From Bathymodiolus brooksi (Eukaryota > Mollusca > Bivalvia > Mytilida > Modiolidae), in contig OY804579.1 of NCBI GenBank assembly GCA_963680875.1, positions 80,713,095-80,777,094 on the forward strand: DNA of 64,000 nucleotides. The letters are read 5' to 3'. A program made the translations under genes and the position numbers. Under the pieces are notes generated by a model that saw only the letters and a program-made list of their open reading frames with translations, made no database searches and was not told where the DNA came from. Of this stretch, positions 59,201 to 64,000 are shown piece by piece. How positions within the stretch are numbered: position 1 is the stretch's first letter; the number at the start of each line of letters is the position of its first letter.

Positions 59201-62200
59201 GTAATATTTATCTTCATGTAAAAATACATAATGACCATCAAAACGAGCCCAGTAGTTTACATTCACCCAAGAAGCAGTCCATGCCGTAACATGTTGGTCT
59301 AGTTGTAGTTCTGGATTCTTATTCTGTTCTACTTCACTCTTGGTCGGGACGTCACAATGTTCTTTTATCTCGTTCCATGAAACTTAAATATATCAACATA
59401 TATTATATATTAAATTAAATAAGAAGTGTTTGACGATACAAAAGGGGAAATAAGAATCCGTAAATCGAAGAAGAACAGACAACACAATGGCCAAAAGAAA
59501 AAGAACAAACAACGATCTACAAGACATACACATAAAACTAAAGATCGAGTAACACAAACCCCACTAAAAACCAGGGGTGAACTCGGGTGCTCCGGAAGGG
59601 TAAGTAGTGACATCTGTCGTGTTAATCTAGTTGCAAACGCGGAGCTAAGTCATGAATAAGGAAGTGTTTACGACAAGTGGAATATATCGGTGGTCATTTG
59701 TGACACAGATATTCCATAACGGTCAACCAAGTCATGGTGGCACCCGTGAAACTTTGATGACATTTATTTAACCAAGAGGAACGTTATTTAAAAGTATTTC
59801 TTTAAAAATAAATGTTATGTTTGTTCACTGAATTTGTCCTGAATGTTGTTTGTAGATTATTTAATTGTACTTCCTTTTGTATTTACAAATGATATTGAAT
59901 TGTCTTTCATTGAAAGATCATGTGCATTAAATAAAAAAATATGCTTATAATCTTGTCATAGGAACTAAAAAGATTGGCAACAAGGATCCCACCAAAACTA
60001 GGTGCTGGTGAAGGGTAGACAGTTCCTGTTTTTACTTATAGCACGTAGTTACTCATTGTCAAGTCCCCTAAAAATATTGTCAGCGATAGATGAAATAAAA
60101 TATCCACGTAACAGGGAAACGATCCATTGCCATTTGAGAAATGGATATTTCGTTATGGTCACCCAGTTTGTGATGACTACCGTATGCTATTTATAGCGAT
60201 GACATCAACATAAGAGCAAGGTATCCTTGTTTGAGTAACTTTTGCGTCGGCAGCTGAGCTCTGTCCAGAAAATCACTATACTGGGTACTTAGCGTACGAG
60301 TGGTCAAATCTTAACTCTGGTTGCAGTGATACTGCTGGAATATTGATACTGGTGAAATGGGAAGTTGACTATTGGAAAAGTGAATGTATCACGTTTGTCG
60401 AAGAGTATTTGTAATCTTTTTTGTCAAATTTAAGGTGAAGATCAATAAAATATGCATACAATTAGACTCCAATGTAGTCATCGATTTAATACTTGTTACC
60501 CAGAAAGCTACAGGCCAATTCACTGATACTTTGGGGGAACTGTTGTCCCCATAATTGAAGACTTATAGTGACTTATATTGTAAAAGCACCACCAATAACG
60601 ACAGATGCAATTATTATATGGAAAATAAAATGACATCATTAAAAACTTATTTGTGTGTGCTTAAAATGTTTGATGCCAAGATTTATTTATGGCACTTACA
60701 AGGGTTCTTAATTAATGGAGCTAAAATTAAACTACATTTTAATTGAAGGTTAACTAAAATACCATGAAGGAATATATGGTGCATAGGTGTTCCGTGAGAT
60801 GGAAATGCCTGTACCAAATCAGGGCCATTGCGGTTTTCCCAGTTTTCCGATTGTTGACTTATTTTGTCAGTTTGTTGACTTATGAGTTTTGCCTTTCCCT
60901 TTGGAAGATTGCTCGGTGTTCGGTAATTTTGTTATTACCCTTATGAGCAGTCTCATCCTGATATCAATTCTGATATCAGGACGAGGCTGTTCATCTCATG
61001 TGACAGCTATGTACCATGTTGTGAAATGGAATTACAATGATTAACTGAAGTTTGACTAAAATTCCGTGAAACAATATATGGTACATAGGTGCTCCGCGAG
61101 ATGGAAATGCCTGTACCGTGTCAGGGCCATTGCGGTTTTCCTAGTTTTCCGATTGTGGACTTATTTTGTCTGTTTGTTGACTTATGAGTTTTGGCTTTGG
61201 AAGATTGCTCGGTGTTCGGTAATTATGGTATTACCCTTATGAGCAGTCTCATCCTGATATCAATTCTGATATCAGGACGAGGCTGTTCAACTCATGTGAC
61301 AGCTATGTACCATGTTATGAAATGGAATTACAATGATCTCCTCGACCACCCCTTATACTAAGGAAATATACAATGGTGACATATAATGACATATAATTAC
61401 CAGTATAATCCGTAGTGTATAAATGTATATTGAACTAGATGAAGAAATCAGTTTCTTGAGAAATTATATGTAATATTAAAAGAACATACCATTCTTGTGC
61501 CAACCATATACTGACAGCATATACATTTCTAAACCTTTCAGGCAAGTGGGACGATTTCTAATATCATACGGTAATATAAAGTGTCCCGGGTATGTATGAC
61601 AGGCAATAGTCACAAATGTACAAATGCCAGATTTTCCAAAAAGAAAATTGGGATTTATGTTGTGAATATCTTGCTTGTCCGATCGGAAAACCAGGTATTT
61701 CACGAAACATCAGATAACTCGCAAAGTACTTGGTATTTCTTTCGGAAACCGCAATTTCTGATCATAATGCACGATTTTCTGTAATTCAATTTTCGTTTTC
61801 TGCACTGTACGATTTGCGTTTTTGATTTCAGCATTATGTTTTTCGGTTCCAGTTGACTACAATTGACAAAATTCGCCTCGTTCAGTCTAAAGAATGTGAC
61901 GTAAACAATGACCTTTATTCTGGGATGCAACTCACATGACATGTAATATAAACTACATAGCATTTACTATCGAAAAGGGGACCGTCGTTGTCGTGATCGT
62001 ATAATAATTGGACTGATAACTACCTTAGCAATGAGTGCCTATCTCCACTAAAGTTGTGAGTTTGAATCCCGTATATGGCGAGGTGTACTCGATACAATAT
62101 TATGTGATACAGTTTGTCAGTGACTTGCGACAGGTCAGTAGTTTTATCCGGGTACTCTGCTTTCCTCTACCAATAAAACTGACCGCCACGATACATAGCT

Positions 62201-63690
62201 GAAATATTGTTGAAAGTGGCGTTTAGCACCATAAACCAACCAAGCTAATCAACTATCTGAAAAACATTTCGCTGATGAATATGATATACGTTGCGTCACA
62301 GAATCCCATTTAGATGTGAATAGTAATAACGATGATCTATTACTTGAATTCTTTTCAAAAACCTTCACCTGAAAGGATCATAATAATACAGGCGGTTGTC
62401 TTCTTATTTATTTTACAGATGATATATCTGTTGAACGTGTAACTGGCTTACAAAGCGACGTCGACGATTTGGGTGAGCATGCACATTATTTGAATCTATC
62501 TAAATTTTATTTTTCCTTCCATTTTTTGGGTGAATATTCATCATCGATTCGTTATTAGCGCAATATATAGTAATGTCTTTTATGTACTTCTTTAAAATAA
62601 CAAATTGTAATTTGGAGAAGACTTCATAAGTTTGTTTAACTTGTGTCTAATTGATTTAATTGGTAAATGAAATATGTGTAAACAAATTGGAGAACATCTT
62701 GTGGGGATTGGTAATTGATGGTGGTCGTTGAGAGAAAAATATATCGTATCCAACATTATCCCCTTTATATCACAACTTAAACAAATATAGCAATCTCAAT
62801 TTTTGCTCTCAGCATAATTGAGGACGACACTCTACTCATTTCATTAAAATCAATTCATCGTAAAATTGTCTCATTTCTTGAGAATTGCACACTTGGAAGC
62901 ACTTGTTTTACACTGTAACTAAACCAACATATCTTTATGATTGATTGGTTATTGATGGCACACAACCATAATTCAATATAGCTATACCACCTTTACACAT
63001 CATTATTGATTTATTGTTCTCAAACCATGAATGATTAAAATAAAAACTTGGATATCTAATGTAGAGCACACGACGAGTTTCTAGAATAACCTACATCGGG
63101 TACGTTCAAATTATAAAGATTGACGCGCTATTCATTGTTATTTCATTACATCCTATTATTAAACAGTCATAGCAAAAATATTGAGGTGCATGTATGTGTT
63201 AGGAATTCGTAGCTTTTAAGAAAAAGCATGTAATATGTTTCGCATTGTCAAATTTTTGTATGGTGGTGTTGTCGTGATCGTGTTGTAGTTGGATTGACCT
63301 GTCCAGTCAGTACCTATCATCACTAAAGTTGTGCGTTCGAATCCCGCTCATGGCGATTTGCACTCGATACAATATTATGTGATAAAGTTCGTGAATGACT
63401 TGCTGCAGGTCGGTGGTTTCTCCGGTTTCCTCCAGCAATAAAACTGGCCACCACAATATAACTGAAATATTGTTGAAAGTGGCGTTAAATACCATATAAC
63501 TCTAATCCTAACCCACATATTATAAAGCAGAATTAAATGTGACATTAAATATTTTATATTATTTATTATATCATCCTTATTTAATTTTTGTTAATATAAA
63601 TTATCGTAACTTACCTTTCGTTTCGTTGAGAACCAGTTTTGTATTTATTTCTGTACTAAAACTAATCATTAAGATCAACCATAACATCAT
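40395..63690 (-). CDS. WSC-like single-pass membrane receptor, copy 2
   Basis: Exons: 63,690-63,615; 61,669-61,490; 58,132-57,978; 56,957-56,825; 55,949-55,824; 48,005-47,910; stalk 43,965-43,867 and its duplicate 42,924-42,826; 41,564-41,491; 40,598-40,395. Phases agree throughout; total 1,143 nt (380 aa) with one stalk exon or 1,242 nt (413 aa) with both. No stop interrupts any exon. Compared with copy 1 the signal peptide and last 20 tail residues are nearly unchanged, while the WSC-like half-domains differ at many residues. Introns here are lengthened by a satellite block and a LINE between exons 5 and 7 yet the exons remain open, which argues for function. Confidence 0.75.
40673..40745 (-). 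mobile_element. SINE remnant with (TGAG)n
   Basis: TGAG units followed by GTTTAGCACCAACCCGACAA, a diverged reversed SINE 3' end, and CAGCTATATCATGGCG. Same arrangement as 32,729-32,815. Confidence 0.55.
41229..41273. repeat. (TC)n microsatellite
   Basis: About 22 TC units, absent from copy 1. Confidence 0.95.
41491..41564 (-). CDS. Receptor copy 2: transmembrane exon
   Basis: 74 nt, phase 1-0, [20 protein letters not shown] then YCRIK. Unlike the ectodomain exons, silent changes are about as common as residue changes relative to copy 1. Confidence 0.8.
41636..41886 (+). mobile_element. SINE, full length
   Basis: Head GGGCGTGATCGTATGGTAG, B box GAGTTCGAACCTC, ends GTTAAATATCATAACCC. Partner of the truncated 18,640-18,766. 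Confidence 0.8.
42461..42487. repeat. (TG)n microsatellite
   Basis: About 13 TG units in the first tandem unit. Confidence 0.95.
42826..42924 (-). CDS. Receptor copy 2: stalk exon, distal duplicate
   Basis: Acceptor TTTGTATTCCAG, donor CCAG|GTATTT, 99 nt, phase 1-1: [25 protein letters not shown], ending NSKP. A phase 1-1 exon can be included or skipped without breaking the frame. Confidence 0.65.
43502..43523. repeat. (TG)n microsatellite
   Basis: About 11 TG units in the second tandem unit. Confidence 0.95.
43867..43965 (-). CDS. Receptor copy 2: stalk exon, proximal duplicate
   Basis: Acceptor TTCTATTCCAG, donor CCAG|GTATAT, 99 nt, phase 1-1: [27 protein letters not shown], ending NSKP. 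The frame stays open past the donor in this unit only, because TTG replaces a TAA found in the other two versions; that extension is intronic in my model. Confidence 0.68.
44146..44809. other. Intron sequence, no feature
   Basis: Aligned with 20,320-20,860 up to 44,695; beyond that it is the start of the copy-2 insertion. Confidence 0.4.
44696..47212. other. Copy-2-specific insertion carrying the satellite
   Basis: Copy 1 goes directly from CAATAAGA to TACCTTTCT at about 20,853; here 2.5 kb intervenes. Outside the satellite no coding motif is visible, and 46,690-47,212 is unannotated AT-rich sequence. Confidence 0.7.
44810..46683. repeat. 49-bp satellite array, ~38 units
   Basis: Unit approximates CATTCCAGCAGCACCTGCAT plus ATGGTGTATACATCTCTCAG plus TTGATACAA. 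The period is a steady 49 bp. A 12-unit, 588-bp block at about 45,493-46,080 is repeated at 46,081-46,668. Short frames read on both strands have no coding context. Confidence 0.97.
47390..47585 (+). repeat. Repeat family B copy, diverged
   Basis: Partner of 21,035-21,225. Confidence 0.55.
47910..48005 (-). CDS. Receptor copy 2: Cys module 2 exon
   Basis: 96 nt, phase 1-1: [19 protein letters not shown] then CSERLPFLC. Three codons shorter than copy 1 at its start; all substitutions seen change residues. Confidence 0.75.
48064..48250 (-). mobile_element. SINE, partial
   Basis: Partner of 21,718-21,890. Confidence 0.7.
48318..48997. mobile_element. Copy-2-specific insertion with inverted repeat
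   Basis: Absent at 21,950 in copy 1. Near its right end, about 48,838-48,890 and 48,938-48,985 form ~45-bp inverted arms (AGGGTTATTTGCGGAAAATA against TATTTTTCGCAAATAACCAT). No transposase frame is visible; probably a non-autonomous DNA element of unknown type. Confidence 0.5.
49299..49655 (+). repeat. Repeat family D copy with 39-bp expansion
   Basis: Five near-identical 39-bp units (CCAATCTTTAGATTTTGAGC plus GTACCTGATGAAGGTTATT) at 49,411-49,605. The frame across them reads a 13-residue repeat on the minus strand but has no gene context. Confidence 0.85.
50510..50773. mobile_element. MITE related to 28,518-28,771
   Basis: Shares TCAGAGTTTTTGTCATATAA and the right end AAGTTAAATGGTCGGTCCC; the left terminal repeat is degraded. 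Confidence 0.65.
51402..51590 (+). pseudogene. LINE linker region frame
   Basis: A 62-codon frame ([20 protein letters not shown], then RPWF) matches the helical linker between endonuclease and reverse transcriptase in LINEs. It ends at 51,590, where an insertion with inverted ends begins. Confidence 0.5.
51600..51735. repeat. Inverted repeat within LINE
   Basis: ATAACGGGTTTCTTTTTCCG (about 51,628) is reverse-complemented at about 51,707-51,730, and AAGGCCGAGGTGCGTA occurs twice. Looks like the end of a foldback or terminal-inverted-repeat element nested in the LINE. Confidence 0.55.
52231..52318 (+). other. tRNA-Ser/Leu-like Pol III promoter element
   Basis: TAGCTGAGTGGTTA matches an A box and GTGGTTCGATACC a B box, about 50 bp apart, with a stretch between them like a long variable arm. 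The ends do not pair well as an acceptor stem, so this is a SINE head or tRNA pseudogene, nested between the LINE endonuclease and RT. Confidence 0.45.
52694..53140 (+). pseudogene. LINE reverse transcriptase, N-terminal part
   Basis: Frame with the RT fingers region: [28 protein letters not shown], and a stretch up to [11 protein letters not shown], where the minisatellite starts. Confidence 0.75.
53131..53948. repeat. 30-bp minisatellite derived from the RT reading frame
   Basis: About 27 units of AGAGATATGGACAATAGGTA plus TAATCATCCC, with no length variation. The unit is the RT codons [10 protein letters not shown] amplified in frame. Units vary at a few sites and form 90- and 120-bp higher blocks. 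Frames on both strands stay open for up to 312 codons purely because the unit is a multiple of three; they are not genes. Confidence 0.97.
54002..54690 (+). pseudogene. LINE reverse transcriptase, catalytic part
   Basis: Resumes after the minisatellite with [28 protein letters not shown] and [12 protein letters not shown]. The frame is lost at about 54,380, and YADDT follows in another frame before a stop. Confidence 0.75.
54946..55200 (-). mobile_element. SINE, near full length
   Basis: Partner of 23,010-23,226, with a more complete head, so the truncation in copy 1 is later. Confidence 0.78.
55590..55810 (+). repeat. Repeat family B copy
   Basis: Partner of 23,625-23,835. Confidence 0.6.
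55824..55949 (-). CDS. Receptor copy 2: Cys module 1 exon
   Basis: 126 nt, phase 1-1: [22 protein letters not shown], then [14 protein letters not shown]. All Cys conserved with copy 1. Confidence 0.8.
56500..56720 (-). mobile_element. SINE, partial
   Basis: Partner of 24,497-24,645 but retains the 3' domain, lost in copy 1. Confidence 0.68.
56825..56957 (-). CDS. Receptor copy 2: WSC-like C-terminal half exon
   Basis: 133 nt, phase 0-1: [25 protein letters not shown], then [13 protein letters not shown]. All six Cys match copy 1, while the loop after CQC is almost entirely replaced. Confidence 0.75.
57158..57400 (-). mobile_element. SINE, near full length
   Basis: Partner of 25,071-25,326. 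Confidence 0.8.
57665..57860 (+). repeat. Repeat family B copy
   Basis: Partner of 25,535-25,715. Confidence 0.6.
57978..58132 (-). CDS. Receptor copy 2: WSC-like N-terminal half exon
   Basis: 155 nt, phase 1-0: [19 protein letters not shown], then [14 protein letters not shown] and NYFIYY. The first Cys of the copy-1 segment [10 protein letters not shown] is Ser here; GC and C-VAE-C remain. Confidence 0.75.
58140..59415. other. Intron sequence without recognised features
   Basis: Aligned with 25,980-27,250. A G run at 58,201-58,213 is the only simple repeat. Short frames here show no splice context. Confidence 0.4.
59420..59625 (-). repeat. Repeat family B copy, inverted
   Basis: Partner of 27,255-27,470. 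Confidence 0.6.
60742..61337 (+). repeat. ~300-bp tandem duplication carrying family C and a hairpin
   Basis: Two units, 60,742-61,040 and about 61,041-61,337, each with a family C 3' part (60,800-60,943; 61,100-61,239) followed by a near-perfect palindrome CCTGATATCAATTCTGATAT CAGG (60,957 and 61,253). Copy 1 has one family C and no palindrome. Confidence 0.8.
61490..61669 (-). CDS. Receptor copy 2: N-terminal Cys module exon
   Basis: 180 nt, phase 1-1: [42 protein letters not shown]. The acceptor is again weak (GACAAGCAAG). Cys are conserved. Confidence 0.6.
61980..62232 (+). mobile_element. SINE, near full length
   Basis: Partner of 29,664-29,922. Confidence 0.8.
62419..62472 (+). CDS. 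Small plus-strand exon, coiled-coil-like (copy 2)
   Basis: Same 54 nt, splice sites and translation as 30,107-30,160, with no substitutions. Confidence 0.45.
63262..63500 (+). mobile_element. SINE
   Basis: Partner of 30,945-31,192, with a small deletion in the head. Confidence 0.78.
63615..63690 (-). CDS. Receptor copy 2: signal peptide exon
   Basis: [20 protein letters not shown] then LNETK, donor AAAG|GTAAGT, phase 1. Identical protein to copy 1. Confidence 0.8.
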
Positions 63691-63871
63691 GGATTAGAAA
63701 AAAAGCATACAATGATTTGTAACAAGGAAAGTTTATTTCTATTTTCTAAAAATTATTGCGGATGTCATGATCTATTATCACATAATAATATTTTTAACTT
63801 TACTTCCTAAAGTCATTCAACGCATATCACAACAATAATCTAATATCAAATACATTTAACATGTCAATCCT

Positions 63872-63915
63872 CATTCATTCATTCATTCATTCATTCATTC
63901 ATTCATTCATTCATT
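63872..63915. repeat. (CATT)n microsatellite at duplication edge
   Basis: About 11 units; only about three at the matching edge in copy 1 (31,572). Sequence homology between the copies ends just beyond it. Confidence 0.9.
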
Positions 63916-64000
63916 TCTTTATTTCCTCATTACAGAGATTACAGTGAAATATGTGATTAAGGTATACAATTCTACAATAACTAATAATAGTAATATTTAC

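Larger units (their letters stand above)
32942..63925. repeat. Segmental duplication, copy 2 (~31 kb)
   Basis: Partner of 681-31,580. Its right end lies in an expanded CATT run. Copy-specific gains are the satellite block at 44,696-47,212, the insertion at 48,318-48,997, the LINE block at about 50,090-54,830, a 1.16-kb tandem duplication at 41,961 and a 0.3-kb one at 60,742. Confidence 0.95.

Overview
The window is animal nuclear DNA, most likely from a bivalve mollusc and possibly a mytilid. It is AT-rich, has no operons, and its genes are split into short exons with GT/AG borders. It is crowded with a tRNA-headed SINE and with three other interspersed repeat families that, from memory, resemble repeats common in mussel genomes. 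The species assignment is inference and was not searched.

The main structure is a tandem segmental duplication of about 31 kb. Copy 1 spans about 681-31,580 and copy 2 about 32,942-63,925, separated by 1.36 kb that holds a LINE fragment. Apart from copy-specific insertions the copies align end to end in the same order and orientation. Copy 1 alone carries an 8.3-kb Gypsy-type LTR retrotransposon (2,500-10,819), a truncated LINE (about 15,780-16,650), one repeat-C insertion and a 254-bp MITE. Copy 2 alone carries a 49-bp satellite array (44,810-46,683), a 0.7-kb hairpin-bearing insertion (about 48,318-48,997), a LINE whose reverse transcriptase is interrupted by a 30-bp minisatellite (50,875-54,830) and several small tandem duplications.

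Each copy contains one multi-exon minus-strand gene that the gene finder's ORFs miss because its exons are short: nine exons in copy 1, ten in copy 2. I assembled it from splice sites, intron phases (every junction matches) and conservation between the copies. It encodes a single-pass membrane receptor: signal peptide, Cys-containing N-terminal module, a WSC-like domain split over two exons, two small Cys modules resembling C-type-lectin C-termini, a Ser/Thr-rich stalk, a transmembrane helix, and a cytoplasmic tail ending in a conserved tyrosine motif (IYDEV or IYEEV). Copy 1 runs from ATG at 31,376 to stop at 17,455 (385 aa); copy 2 from 63,690 to 40,395 (380 aa, or 413 aa if both copies of its duplicated stalk exon are used). 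By eye, substitutions between the two ectodomains are overwhelmingly non-synonymous, as expected of a diversifying recognition receptor. A further minus-strand terminal exon with a second transmembrane helix and no tail lies downstream of each gene (1,968-2,233 and 34,217-34,485).

The Gypsy element has about 98% identical 1.15-kb LTRs, a 4-bp target duplication and an exact empty site in copy 2, so it inserted after the duplication. Its gag-pol is broken by frameshifts and an internal deletion. In the env position it carries an unusual third ORF: two C2H2 zinc fingers and a PLDLS motif of the CtBP-binding type, preceded by a strong splice acceptor.
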